From Motacilla alba alba (taxonomy: Eukaryota; Chordata; Aves; Passeriformes; Motacillidae): a DNA stretch of 64,000 nt. The stretch lies in the NCBI RefSeq assembly GCF_015832195.1, contig NC_052046.1, positions 29,292,911 through 29,356,910 of the forward strand. Direction: 5' to 3'. The notes below the pieces were generated by a model. The model ran no database searches, was not told the origin of the DNA, and worked only from the letters and a program-made list of their open reading frames with translations. The position numbers and the translations under genes are program-made. This document shows positions 1 to 12,435 of the stretch, one piece after another; the stretch's first letter is position 1; every line of letters begins with the position of its first letter.

Positions 1-3000
1 CTCTGTGTTCTCAGCTTCGGATGCATTCCCAGGTTGGGAGAGAGATGTGTACACTAGAGCTTTGGTTCCCTTTGCCCACCCTTCTCAATACTATATTTAA
101 TTTAGCCGTTCTGAATTTCTGTATGTATCTTCTCTAGATGTACCATTCCCAGAGTAATTTCTTTGAAACACAGCTTCACTGGTCCTCAAAAGGCTAAAAT
201 TTTGCCTATAGAGATATAATGTAAATAATATAAAGATGAAAGGAAGAATTTTAAACTCTTTTTAAAATGCATTAAGTCCATGGATTAAAACAATAAAGAG
301 ATGAGATCAAGCGCATTCTAATGTTTCTTCCATTTAATCCAACTTCCATGTATGACTTTCCACTATGTCCCTCCTGAGAAAATGTGCTCTAAAGGCTGAA
401 TGTTCTTAACAACTGGAAAACAGACTCAGGATTCTTAACTCTCAGTGTACTCATAATGCTGTAAACTGTTTTGTTGCTGCACTGTATAACTTCAAAGCAC
501 TCTATATTATGTTTATTATTATTATATTGTATTGCACAAAGCACCTGGGAGAAGGTAGACTATTGGGAAAATACTAATTGTGATGCATACTGATGTTGAA
601 GCACTTTTCTTTCTTTCCAGAGCTGTTACACATAGGTTTACCAAGTGAAATTAATTATCATGCTTATATTTTCTGCTCATATACTTTATACAAGGAAAAA
701 CATAGTGTCAAACTGCAAAATCTGGCAGCACTAATGACAGTATAGCAGTGTAGTTGAGATAAAGGAGAACTAAAATTACATGAGAAGATGGCCATTAGCC
801 ATGACATAACTTTTCTAATTCAATGGTTAAAAATCTCAACGTCTATAAAAGTAACTGTGTATTTTTAGTCACTGCAAATGCTTAGGGTAATCTTCAGTCT
901 GAAGATCTATCAAAGCCTTTCACAACTTAGACATCCACTGCAAAAATTGCTTCATCTTGCAGTACCAAGGATCCAAATAAGTACACATAAGTGCAAAATC
1001 GAGTTATTGAATTTAATTTTCAGTCATTGACAGCTTTCCTTACTTGAGAGTCTGAGCACTCTCCCCTTCCAAGAGCTTTCCCCCAAACCCTGCTGGTGAA
1101 AGGGGCCAGTGCAAGTCCACCTGACCTTCTCAGGACTTTTGCACGCCTTTTCCCAACATTTGAAATTATGAATGTTAATCTAATCACTTTTTTCCGCTCT
1201 CTATACCACAAATAAAGCAAAGATTCAGATTAGAAAAGATAAAAATACCCTGGCACTCCCACAGCCACAGAGCCCACCTATTCATCACATCAAACATGTT
1301 TCGTGAGGATCAAGTCGGCGTCCTTTTAAGGGTGTAGATCCTTTATTTCCAATCCTGTGCTTCTAGATCACATTTGTACACTGATCTTTTAAGTCTGATC
1401 TTTCTGTATTTAGCTAGCACTGACACTGATTGGGGATTCTTTCTTTTCCAAGCCACTCTGAGTCCTCTAGAGATTTTACAACATACTGCTCACGTAATTT
1501 TTTCGTTTTGATTCTCAGAAAAATCTACAATTACATTTCAGCCCTTCCAAGTAAGTAATAAAAAACAGATTAGCTCAGCTCCAGGAAACCTGTGTCTGAG
1601 GGTCACCTTTAAACCCAAGCCTAATGATCCAAAATCTTACTGCTCTGTCAAGAGATATAAGGGTGTCCTGACAGCAGATGGCAGCTTCCTCCTAAATTCA
1701 GCAGACAGCACTGGAATAGTGCCATAAAAGCAGGAAGACTCAATAAACTGCACACCTATCAATCTCCCAGGTCAGCATACTATATTCTACTATCGCTTCT
1801 ATCACTGGGTAATTCAGGCTTGTTCATGAAAATTTTATGAAATCAAAACCTCCAAAGTAGAAAACTTGTGTTTTCAGTCACTAATTATGTTATGCTGAAG
1901 AATACGAAATTTTCAAATTTTAAGTTGGGGTTTTTTTCAGAGTGAAGCAATAAGTTAGAAATTTAAGGACATAATGTGAAAACAGCAGTAAATGCATTAA
2001 AAAATCCTTGATAGCCTATATGAGTACTTTTAACATCTATCTATAGGTGAAACACTCAAGCTCTCTACAAAGTTGTTCTGATATAAAATAAAGCTAAGCC
2101 GAAACAGGAAGGAATTTTCCACAATCAAATTCCTAAAAAATATTTATCTTGAACCCCTTCTTGACTTGTTTTAAATTTATTCTGTAAGGTTTTCCACTAA
2201 AACTAATTTTTCTTATCCTCATCTGCCTCCTGGACCCCTCTCAAGCAATCTTTCAAGTGTCATCAGTATTTAAGCTTTTTCTCTAAGACAAACCAAAAAA
2301 TTGCTTTTTGAACGCAGTGCTTGGAACCTACAGATCTTATGCTGCTTGTGCTCTTGAATGCTTCCCTGGATTCTGCTTTGCCAGTGGCTGAAATTTCCTC
2401 TCTCCTTGCACCCCATCATTCCTAAATGTTTTATAACCTAATTTTCAGTGATTTTCATTCAGTTTCCCTGCATTGGACAAAGTTCATCATTGCATCACTA
2501 ACAACCATTTCTTACTGAGAGGTTACAAGTGCAGTCAACTGAGTTGCACAAGAAAGACTGGACCAAAAAAACTGTTTGATCCAAATGTGTATAATATTTA
2601 TGAAGATATTTTCATGTTTCATCATAGAAGCATGAAGAAACTTTTTTCACTTTCTTAGTAGATTGCTTTCCCATACTAACAAGTTTGTTGTATAAATGCC
2701 AAAAGAAGTCAGCTAAGTCCAAACGGTGGACTTGCAGTATCATTTTCATTTTCATTTACACTGAATTTACTCTGGTTTAATAACAACACATTTTAATTAT
2801 TTTTTTTATTAATAGAATTGCTGGCATTAATGCATTGACCATTAATGCATGCTGACCATGAAAAGAAGATGTTTCCAACATGCATTAAAAATGGTGGCAA
2901 TAATGTTTCCAATTCTTGTGAAGTAATGGCCAAAATCATCACATAGTTAATAATCACAACATAATTAATGAAAGAGTAACACATGCTATATGGCCAAAGA

Positions 3001-3029
3001 GTAGTGGTGAATAGAGTTAAATCAATCTG
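1..3029. other. TMC2 downstream intron, no feature recognised
   Basis: This is AT-rich unique sequence with only short open frames full of low-complexity residues. I saw no splice-bounded coding block resembling the following TMC exons, and no recognisable transposon. It is inferred to be intron because the TMC2 coding sequence is incomplete at 12295. Confidence 0.5.
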
Positions 3030-3443
3030 TCATCCAGTTGCAGCAATGTTCTCCAGGGCTCAGTACTGAGGACAGTCCTGCTCTGTTGATGACCTGGAGG
3101 AGGGGATCAAGGGCACCCTCAGTCAGTTTGCCTCCTCGAAGGAGGTTGTAGTGAAGGCGGAATCAGTGTCTTCTTCCAGGTACAAGTGACAGGACAAGCA
3201 ACACTCTCAAATTGTTTCAGGGGAGGTTTAGATTGGATACTACAAAAAATTTCTTCACCAAAAGGTTGTCAAGCATGGAAACAGGCTGCCCGGGAAATAC
3301 CATCCCCGGAGGTCTTAAAAAAATGTGTAAATGTCATGATGAGGAACTTGGACTAGAGATGGACTTGACAGTGCTTTGTTAATGGCTGGACTCAATGATC
3401 ATAAGATTCTTTTCCAATCTAAATTGTTTTGTATTATTGTTAC
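3030..3443 (+). mobile_element. CR1 LINE 3' fragment
   Basis: The plus strand carries a diverged CR1 3' end. A short piece of the RT end (opening near 3040 with an LQGSVL-type motif) is followed by the 3' untranslated region with the hallmark wording of CR1: GAGGTTTAGATTGGATA, a TTCTTCACC motif, GGAACAGGCTGCCC-like text at about 3280, a TTGGCAGTG-like patch and GGACTCAATGATC near 3391. It is 5'-truncated, as most CR1 copies are, and has an internal deletion around 3120. Confidence 0.85.
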
Positions 3444-5064
3444 AAAAATTGAAAAATTATTAAAAAAAAAAAGAAATTACATTGTGAAAGAATAGTGGAA
3501 GTATTCTTTCACTGTTAGAATAAAAGATATCAAGTTACCTTTGATGTTCTACAGGCATATCTTACATTTTGGTAGTTTTACCAATATCATTCTAAATAAC
3601 ATTTTTATATTGCTTATGATACTGGAATCAAACAGAGTATGCGTTCATTCTGTCCTCAGCTTTTCTTCCCCCACCATCTCTGCAGCAGATTATTTCACTA
3701 ACTAATTACTCCACTGAGTACTTACTCCTGACTTCTGTTTGAAAGTTACTTAAACCTCCTGACCTTAAAAGTTCAGCATCAACTTGGCACCATTCAGTCA
3801 GGGACCAGGCTTGCTATGTCCTTTCTATGTCTGTGACAAATGTTCTTGTTAAATATAGTTCAACAGATTACTTAATTAGGGTTTCTACCTTGATATCTAA
3901 ACTATCTATATGAAATACCTCTATTTGTACAACCCTGTGGATTTCTGTCAAATGTTGTCCTTTCCTCCATTTCTTATTTATGTGCTATAAATAACAGGAA
4001 GAATGGCCAAATTTTAGAAATACTTTATGTGCTATTAGTATTTCTATATTTAGAAATACTATTTATGTGCTTTTTCTTATTTCTTATTTATGGGCTATAA
4101 ATAACAGGAAGAATGGGCAAGTTTTAGAAATACTTTAGAAACCACAACAAAACCCAGAAGTACATATATACATACTCATGCCCACTTGGAAGGATTGTGA
4201 TTTCACAAACATGAGGATGTGTCAAAAACAACGCAGACCAACAAAACCAAGCTTTGTAATCACTGGGATCATGTGTTAAAGGTAAATTATCTGTATCACA
4301 AGATAGGCCAAAGTGTCCCCCACTAGCTAACTGTGAATTTAAAGAAGCTTTAGAGAAAGCTTATTAATTGAATTACAGATGCAAGAACTAATAAATGTTT
4401 CAGGGGACCAGGCATTATTGTCCCAGAGAAGCCTGAGTTAATTATTAATACAAGGTATGGAGTTACAGCTTCCAAAGTGCTAGGTGTACAGTACCTCAGT
4501 CACTTCTGGGCCGCAGAGGGGATGCGTTACAGCTCTTAGAGCTTGTTGCTAATGAGTACAATTTGAGTGGATTGATCACATTTTTCAGTAACAGTTCAGG
4601 AAGGTTTCAGACTCTGCTAAAAGCTCAATAAAAAGAAATGTTGATTTTCCAGGACTTTTGTAAATCTTAGAAGATTGGCTGAAAACAGACTTCAAAACAA
4701 ATATTGCTGGACACAGCTCACTTGAAAAGCAGTTCAGCAATAATAGTGGGCAAATTATATTGTTATTTAATACCCAGCTGGCCTTCAAGACAGCCAGTCT
4801 GGCCTCCAGGACTGTCAGTATATCCACAGTAAGAGAGATGAAATACTGATTGATGGGAGTACAAAGAGTCCAACAAAAGATGAGAAATTTCCACCATCTC
4901 ACAGATGCACCTTATACATCTTTGGGTTTATATGCTTATAAAATTTCTTATTTCCAATTCATTTGTCTTGATGAGCAGTTTAAGTCCTGTAATAAAATGA
5001 ACTATGCTAGAAAAATACTGGAAAAATCACCATAATGTATTCTGTCCCTAGCATATTATCTGCT
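3444..5064. other. Intronic unique DNA with a local duplication
   Basis: Mostly AT-rich unique sequence. It holds the short duplication at 3969-4136 and, on the minus strand at 4585-4902, a 105-codon open frame with no recognised homology, no flanking coding signals and no codon pattern that stands out. I do not call that frame a gene. Confidence 0.4.
3969..4136. repeat. Imperfect direct duplication of a 59-bp unit
   Basis: The stretch 3969-4027 (TTCTTATTTATGTGCTATAA, then AATAACAGGAAGAATGG and on to ATACTTTA) recurs at 4079-4136 with only a few substitutions. The spacer at 4028-4078 itself repeats the pieces ATTTATGTGC and TAGAAATACT. This looks like a slippage or unequal-exchange duplication that has drifted, not a transposon. 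Confidence 0.8.
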
Positions 5065-5585
5065 ATGATGCAGGGACCACATCAGTGGAAAAGGGAAGCA
5101 CATCAACCTGTTGAAGCTAGTGCAAAGGAGAACCACCAAGTTGCTCTTAGAGTAACTTGGTTAGAAGAATGGAGCCAGCCTCCTATGAGGAAAGTCTGAA
5201 AGAACTGGGTTTGCATAGCCTGGAAAAGAAAATATTTCAAGGTGGCCTAATTACAGCCTTCTATACCTGAAGGTGACCTGCAAGAAAGGGGAGGGACTTC
5301 TTACAAGAGATTGTAGTGATGGGTCATGGGGGAAAGTCTTCCAGCTGAGACAGAATAAGTTTGTATTAAATATTAGAAAGAAATTCTTTACCATGAAAGG
5401 GGTGCAGAGCTGTCACAGGTTGTCTAGAGAAGTTGTGGATGCCTTATTCCTGGAAGTGTTTGTGGCCAGGCTGAATGGGGCTCTGAGCAACCTGGTCTAG
5501 GAAAAGATGTCACTTCCAATGGCAGATGGGTTGGAATAAATTTAATTTTAAGGGCCCTTCCAACCCAAACTGTTCTGTGATTTTA
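5065..5585 (+). mobile_element. CR1 LINE 3' fragment
   Basis: This plus-strand CR1 3' region contains the ORF2 C-terminal stretch (GGAGCCAGCCTCCTATGAGG, then AAAGTCTGAAAGAACTGGG) followed by 3' UTR text such as AGAAATTCTTTACCATGAAA and a closing CCCTTCCAACCCAAACTGTT followed by CTGTGATTTT. The 75-codon open frame at 5273-5500 is a by-product of this repeat. The copy is 5'-truncated and diverged. Confidence 0.88.
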
Positions 5586-6146
5586 AGCGAAGAACAGATT
5601 CTGCACTGCACTGATTTTTCTAGGGGAAAAAAAGTAGTTCTCATGTCTTCCTTCATGATGTGTGTTTAATTGGAAGTCCTTCAAAAAGCCTAAACTTGAT
5701 TTTTTACTATCTTTTTTTATATAAGTTCACTTGTTTCACTTGTTTTGATACCATACCAACTTTAGAGAACAAGCTGGCACATCTCTGGGTTCAGTTCTCT
5801 AATTATGTGTCACCATAATAAGCACTGCTGTTGGATACAAACTGCTCAGTTACTAATGGAATTTGTGCTTTCATAGAGCAGAATTTTGTCTATCTAAAGT
5901 GTTATGAGCACTAATAAGAGAAGTGAGATGAGTATACCAGAGACAAGCACAGTATTTAAACCCTCCCTTTTTCTTCATATTGGTGCAAAACTCAAGCAGA
6001 AAAATGCACAAACAAAAATGCAATTCCCAAAATCCAGTCCTCAGACTTGAAGTGTGATAGCTTTCGCTGAAGGTTTTCCAGTTTGCAACAGCTGAAGCTC
6101 TGGCAGATTAATTTTATTTTCTTTTTTGTACCTTCTTCTCCTCCAA
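5586..6146. other. Intronic unique DNA, nothing recognised
   Basis: This is a short AT-rich gap between two CR1 copies that point toward each other. No open frame, repeat or regulatory motif could be supported. Confidence 0.4.
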
Positions 6147-8330
6147 AAATCACAGAGTCATAGAATGGTCAAGGTTGGGAGAGACCTTAAAGAGACCTTA
6201 TGTGCAACCATCAACCCAGCATTATCACTGTAACCCCAAAAACATGAAACCACATCACCAAACACCAGATCCAGATGCCTCTTGAACACCTCCAGAGATG
6301 GTGGGTGGAGTCCCTGGGCAACCAATTCCAATCCATGACCACCCTAACAGTGACAATTCTTTTCTAGTATCTAATCTGACTCTCCCTTGTCTCAGCCTGA
6401 GGCCATTTCCTCTTGCCCTCTTTCTGCAGGCACTGTAGCAGATACAGGCCCTGACTCACCTCAATCTCCTTACAGGGAGCTGCAAAAAGCAATGAGGTCT
6501 CCCTGAGCCTCCTCTTTTTGAGGGTAAACAACCCCAGCTCCCCCAGCTGTCCCTCATGAGAGGTGTTCTACAGTCTTTTCAGGAGCCTCGCTGCCCTTCG
6601 CTGGACAGGCTCCAGCCCCTCAGTGTCCCTTTTAAAGTGAGGGGCCCAGAACTGAGCACAGACTTGAGGTGAGGCCTCCCCAGTGCCCGGTACCGGGGCA
6701 CGATCACTGCCCTCGTCCTGCTGGCCACGCCGTTCTAGACACAGGCCAGGATGCCACTGCCCTTCTTGGCCACCTGGGCACACTGCTGGCTCATGTTCAA
6801 AGAGCAGCCCCCAAGTTCCTTTCTGAAGAGCAGCTCTCGAGCCGCCTCACCCCAAGATTGTAGCACTGCACAGGGGCTGCTGCAACCCCAGTACAAGACA
6901 CAGCACTTTGCCTTGTTGAACCTCCTGCAGTTGTCCTCAGCCAACTGATTGAGCCTCTGCAGAGCCTTCCTGCCCTCAAGCAAACCAACACCCCACCCAA
7001 CTCGATATCATCTGCAAATTTAATGAGGGTTCATTCAATTCCCATGCCCAGACCATCAATAAGTGTTAGACAATACTGACCCCAAAACACAGCTGTGTGG
7101 AACATCACTAGTGACTGGCCATCAGCTGGATTTAGCTCCACTCACCACTCTCAGGCCCCAGAAGAACAGCTACTTTTTACCCTAGTGTACCCATCCAAGC
7201 CAGTTTTTCTGGAAGGATACTTTGGCAGACTGTATCAAATGCTTTATTGAAGTCTAGATAGATGACATGCACAGGCTTCTCTTCATATTCTAAGCGGGTC
7301 ACTTTGTCATGGAAGGTGATCCATCTGGCCAACCACAACCTGCCTTTCATCAATCCATGTCATCTGGGCTTGATCTCTTGATTGTCCTGCATAACAGCAC
7401 TCAGGATAATGTTTTCTATAAATTGCCCGAAACTGAGGTTAGAGTGACAGGCCTGTGGCTCTCCAGATCATCCTTCTGATCCTTCTTGTAGACAAGTGTT
7501 ACATGCGCTAATTTCTAGTCAGCTGAAACTTCTCCAGTTAACCAGGACTGCTTGCAGGTGATTGAATGTGTTTTGGTTCTTTCACCAGTTCTCTTACTCC
7601 TGTGGCGTGGATCCCACCAGGACACATAGACTTGTGCACCTCTAATTAGCATAGCAATACAATAACCATCTCCTCCTGGATTGTGGGGCTGTCACTCATT
7701 TCCCCATCACCAACTTCGTGCTCAAGGAGCTGGCTATCATGAGGAAAACTGGTCTTGATATTGATGACTGAGAAAAAGAAGGCGTTAAGTACCTCTGCCT
7801 TTCTCTCATTCCCTGTCACTACACTACCCTTCACATTCAACAAGCAATGGAGACACTCTTTGACGTTCCATTTACTTCAAAAGTATTTATAGAAAATTTT
7901 TCATTTTCTTTAAAAGTAAAGGCCAATCAGGTTCTAGTAAGGCTTTGGCTGTTCTTATCTTCTCCGTACATGAACTGGTAGACCTCCCAAGTTACCTGTC
8001 CCTCCTTCCAGAAAAAAGAGACTCTTTTTTTCCTGAGATCAGGCATAATATTAACCAGGTTGGCCTTTTTCCCTAATGACTTATCTTCCTGCATATGAGA
8101 CAGCCTGTTCCTAAATATTTAACAATTTCCTTTTTAAAGCACATCCATTCTTCCTGGACTCCTTTGCTCTTTAGGACTGACTCCCAAGGGTCTCTGTCAA
8201 TCAGTCAATCTATCAATCAATTTACTCCTGTCTCTAAATTTCAGTCTTGCAAGTAATAATTAATGATCATTTTTACCTGGTGGTTCTTCAGGTAACTTTG
8301 CGCTGACCTGAGCAGGTCAAGAAGAAATGT
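6147..8330 (-). mobile_element. Long CR1 LINE fragment (ORF2 RT to 3' end)
   Basis: Read on the minus strand this is about 2.2 kb of CR1. The 3' end lies at 6150-6190 (CACAGAGTCATAGAATGGTC on the plus strand), followed inward by the C-terminal ORF2 region (CSVLGPSL-type wording near 6650, LDEGSAVPEL-like text), the reverse-transcriptase region, and upstream ORF2 text at 7646-7843 where the frame reads KGSVVTGNERKAEVLNAFFF, a hallmark of CR1 ORF2 between endonuclease and RT. Multiple frameshifts and stops break the frame. It is non-functional and 5'-truncated; the 5' limit near 8330 is approximate. Confidence 0.88.
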
Positions 8331-9957
8331 CACAAGTTCTCATGTCCCATAGAAAGGGTAAAGCAATGTAAAATGTAGAGCAATGTAGAAGGGAAATTAC
8401 TAGAAGAAGAAAACTCTTCTGAAGGAGAATATTTGTCTTTGAAATAACAAAAAGACTGACTCTAGGCACATTCATATGCTCAGCAACACAGATCAGCGTG
8501 TTCCCAGTCCACAAGTCTATTGCTTAGGGCCTAGGAGAGTGGGGATGCTGTTGTAATGTCTTTTCACCCCTCTCCATATCTTCTTCCTCTCTTTTTCACA
8601 TCTCCAGAGCTGTGAAGATCTCACCATGATGTCTCAAGATAAGCTTAAAGTCTGACAGTAGCAACCGCTCAACTTCAAACTGCAGATGGGCACTGTACCA
8701 GAGCAGTATCCTCATCAAGTCACAGTTCCTCAGAGAATAATCATGGGCTGCTTGAAATGCATCTTTTTAGACAGGGAGATGTAAATTAGAAGTTAGAGTT
8801 GATCTAAATTGCCAGTGTAGTTCTATTAAGAATGCCATTTCTGCAATGAGCTCTCAGCCATTTTTTGACTGAAGGCATCTTCTGCAGAGTAACTAGTTTT
8901 ACATCTGTGTTCTAAAATGATTGTTCATTCATGCATTTTCCAAAGAATGAAGGAAAATGTTTACCATTTTACAAAGTAATCACTAGAGTTAAGTATAAAT
9001 CATCTTTCCCACCCTATACAGTTTAAGCCATGAAAAAATTTCCTTTGAAAATGCTTAAACAAATTTTTAAAATTATTTAAAATGTCTTGATTTTTAAAAT
9101 ACACACATTTCATTGGAAATTAAATATTTCCCCCAAAACTGCTTGTTTTGACAACAGTTCTTTTAAAAATATTAAAATGAAAAGTCCTAATTGATATTCA
9201 TATTCACAGTTCAAAATAATATAAAAAAGGTGGTTTTTTTGGTCTTGTTTTGTCATGTATTACTGGATAGCACTTTCTTTCCATTCTTGGAAATAAAGAT
9301 GTTAATACAGAACAAACATGAAAATGGGGTTAGGTTATATAATTATGTAACATTTATCATAAGGCTGAGAAGAAACCTCCAATGAAGTATCTCTCAATTG
9401 TGAAAGCTGGAAGACAAAGAATAGGGCAATTTGCTCTTCTACCTGTAAGGAGGTAGTTTGGCTTTTTCACCACAAATCTCACAACATTCTAAATCCTTCA
9501 CAGGGAAAGAAGCAGATGACAGGAGGAAATAATTACTACTAACAGTGGCTCACCAAGAGTTTCAAGAGTCAGAAATGCTAACACAAGGTTATTCAAAAGT
9601 CACATTATTGATTTAAAAGTTTAAGGCACTTACAGCCATCATGTGTCCATTTTTCTTACATAGAAGAACAATGCAAACAATGCCAATCTATTTGACTAAT
9701 GATTCTGGTATAAATCTTAAATTACTTGCTAAAATGCAGAACATAGACACCTTAAAATATGCTGATACTATTGTAATTGTAATCATAATAGAGTGCCCAT
9801 TTATAAGGCAAAATTTTTAATTCAAGTAGCATAAAAACTCCCAGCCTTGTCTTGCAACTCAGTTGAAGTTAGGCTCCAAAGAAACAATTACAAAAACAGG
9901 GCTCTAGAAAACACACTCTATAACTCTATTTTGGTATGTATATTCTGAGATGAGAAT
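8331..9957. other. Intronic unique DNA, nothing recognised
   Basis: AT-rich unique sequence with several homopolymer-like A and T runs around 9050-9240. No coding block with splice sites and no transposon identified. Confidence 0.4.
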
Positions 9958-11197
9958 TAAATGGTTTAGGCTGTAAAGAAGATCACTTATTATATTATTA
10001 TAGATCTATATTATAGATAGATACTTATTATATTATTATAGATCACTTATTTCCAGACCCTCTGCCATGAGCAGAAGATCTCTTACTAGGCCATGTTGAG
10101 CAGTGCTCCATCCCACTTGTCCTTGGACACTTCCAGAATGGGACACCCACAGCTTCTCTGGGCAGCTTCATCCAGTGTCCCTCTACCTTCACTATAAAGA
10201 ACATCTTCCTTATATATAGTCTGAATCTAAATTCTGTACGTTTTTGGGTTTTTTTACCATTTTTCTTTAAGGTTTTATTACTTCTTGTCTACTTACCACA
10301 TCTTCTTGTAAAATCTGTTCCTGTCTCTCTTAAAAATCCCCTGTAAGTATGGAAAGGCTGCTATAAAGTTTCTCCAGGGCCCTCTCCAGGCTGAACAACC
10401 CAACTCTCATAGCCTGTGTCCGTAGGAAAGCTGTTCCAGTCTCCTGACCATTTCTGTGGCCGTCCTCTGGACCTGCTCAAGCAGGTTCATCACTTTCCTG
10501 TACTGAGGACCCCAGATCTGGACATTCCAGGTGGGGTCTCACTAGAGTGGTTTAGAGGAGCAGAATCCCTTCCCTCACCCCACTGGCCACGCTGCTTTGG
10601 GTTTGGTTTGCTCAGCTGCAAACCCACGTTGTAGGCTTTCCTTTGACTTTCCATTCACCAGCACCACCGAATCCTCCAAAAGGCTGTCCAAGCAGACATT
10701 AACAACCAACTCCCTAGCTGTGACCATTAGACAATTTCTTAGCAACCTTACAGTCCACACATTTAATCTGTTTACAATTTGGGGAGAAGGACTTTGTGAG
10801 GTACCCTGTCAAAGACCTTACAAAAGTCCAGCAAAATTACATTCATAGCCCTTCCTTTGTCCACTGATGTGGTAAATTCATCACAGAAGGTTTGTTCAGG
10901 CAGTTCTTTCAGGCTTATTGTCTCAAACCAGCTTCCAAATCCAAGAGCCTTAGCAGAGTTTCTAGGAGGATTTTTGCTGTGAATTATTGTATTAATAGAC
11001 TGGGTGCCTCTGTTTCCTCCAATATTAGTGCCCACAACTGGAAGTATAGAGGCAAAAATAACTTCTGTGCCAGCTTTCCTTACCAGATATCCTAAGGCCC
11101 AGAAGTGTCTCTTGATCATCCTTGAGCTACGTGTTGCAGCGTGATCACTGCCCACAAGGAAAAGCAATAATAGAAAATAGTCTAAGGGACATACCAA
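9958..11197 (-). mobile_element. CR1 LINE with internal deletion joining esterase-like and RT segments
   Basis: On the minus strand this CR1 shows the RT motif ILLDFCKVFDRVPHK at about 10810-10860 and the usual C-terminal and 3' UTR wording down to about 9960. Upstream of the RT piece, in the same uninterrupted 141-codon frame (10772-11197), is a segment reading FLVGSDHAATRSSRMIKRHF and then FASILPVVG. This resembles the SGNH-type esterase domain known from CR1 ORF1 (Kapitonov and Jurka described it), with the G-x-N-D block altered to GSDH. In an intact CR1, several hundred codons separate these domains, so a deletion is inferred with its junction near 10900-10920. The 3' tail is interrupted by an AT microsatellite at 9980-10046. 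Confidence 0.75.
9980..10046. repeat. AT-rich microsatellite inside a CR1 tail
   Basis: Two copies of CTTATTATATTATTATAGAT flank a short GATA-rich core, and GATCACTTATT occurs at both edges. GATCACTTA belongs to the CR1 3' tail, so the simple sequence appears to have expanded inside the tail and duplicated a CR1 piece. Confidence 0.7.
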
Positions 11198-12294
11198 GTC
11201 ATGAAGTTTCCTTGGAATTGCTATGAATTATGGGATAGAAGAATGGCTGTAAAAATAGAAGCTTTCTCCATAGGAAGACTACAAACAAAAGTTAAGCCTA
11301 TGTACATGGGGATCCTTCAGCTGTAGACCATCCAAAACCCAATCTGCTCATTTATATTTTGTGAAAGTTCTCTTACCTTCACAATTCTTCTACTCTACAT
11401 CTCCTAGATACTGTTCCCTTTTACCTAGTTTGATTCTTTTCACTACCTTTTTGCAAGTTTACACTTTCCAAAATCACCTTACCTTTTAAAAGGACAAATC
11501 CATAGACCTTCCACACCATATTTTATATCTGTGTTTTCTGTTCATATTAAAAACTCTCTGCAGGAGAGACCATCCTTTCTCTGCTAGATATGTTTTGTTG
11601 GTGTCTTGCTATCTTGCTGCATCATATTAGTTATCGAAAACAGGGGAGCACAACAGTTTTGTCAGAAGAATAAACTTCTCTGTATTTACTAATTTCTTGT
11701 GCTTGGTGGAAATTTAAATGTAAAGAAATACTTAATTTTTGGCTTCCAAGTAAATACGGCGATAGGTATGCTAGGACAAAATATATTTTTCTATGTGGCA
11801 TAAATAAAAAAGCATGAAAGTACAAGTTCTGCTTCCGAAGAGTTTGCTTTTCCATAAGCTATTTTTTTTTCTTTCTTTAAAGTAATATTCGGGAGAAAAA
11901 TTCTCTCCTTCCTCTCTAGCAATCTTGAGGTAATCCTGCAACTTCATCACTTTTCTGAGAAATATTAATGAGATATTAATCTCACCAATGGAAGAATTCA
12001 TCAGCATCAACCTAACTGAAGGAAAGGAGAAGATTTTGCACTGGGTTGTAATGGAAATTCTGAAAACAAAAAGCTTAGCTTTCCATATTTGGTTTCAGCT
12101 CTACTGGGACAAGAAAGCAGTAATCTGTAGCACCATTTATCTCCACTTACTGTGAGCATACCTCCTAGGAAAGAGAGATGAGAGGTGGTCTGGAGTTAAT
12201 TTTGTGAGTAGGTGAAGACCTAAAGTGAAAATTCAGAAAAACAGTGCAAAGCAAGACAACAGAACAGATATTCCTTATGGAAATCAAACCATAC
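11198..12294. other. Intron just downstream of the 12295-12435 exon
   Basis: This is unique AT-rich sequence directly following the GTATGG donor of the TMC2 exon. Minus-strand open frames at 11631-12010 show no similarity to TMC proteins and no splice sites in the needed phase. Nothing else recognised. Confidence 0.45.
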
Positions 12295-12435
12295 TTCAGG
12301 ACAGACAACTTCTTTTTCATCTTCCATGGCTTGTTTCGTAGTGTGGCAATCAGTTTCTTTTTTTCTTCAACCTCTTCTTTCAGCTTGGCCAATTCCTCCT
12401 CTGTAATTGGCTCCTCCTCAGATTCAGAATCAGAG
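12295..12435 (-). CDS. TMC2: TMC2 exon encoding the conserved N-terminal helical segment (141 bp)
   Basis: This is the diagnostic exon. On the minus strand it follows the acceptor CATTTGAAG and ends at CTGAA|GTATGG. One base completes the preceding Gly codon, 46 full codons follow, and two bases carry over. It reads [20 protein letters not shown], then [17 protein letters not shown], then KMKKKLSVL plus a split Lys codon. From family knowledge the block [18 protein letters not shown] is the conserved region just before EAQEFVEKYEGALGKGKGK in TMC2; human TMC1 has a more divergent version, although the KPWKM and VLK parts also fit TMC1. In vertebrate TMC1 the matching region contributes to binding of CIB2/CIB3. 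The protein is a pore subunit of the inner-ear mechanotransduction channel, located in hair-cell stereocilia. I searched 1-12294 for the next exon and did not find it, so the downstream intron exceeds 12 kb. TMC1 is the main alternative. Confidence 0.8.

Noticed and set aside
4585..4902. 105-codon minus-strand frame as a TMC or transposon exon
   Set aside because: No resemblance to TMC or to CR1, and no splice sites in a usable phase.
6568..7000. Several overlapping open frames on both strands
   Set aside because: All fall within the long CR1 copy at 6147-8330.
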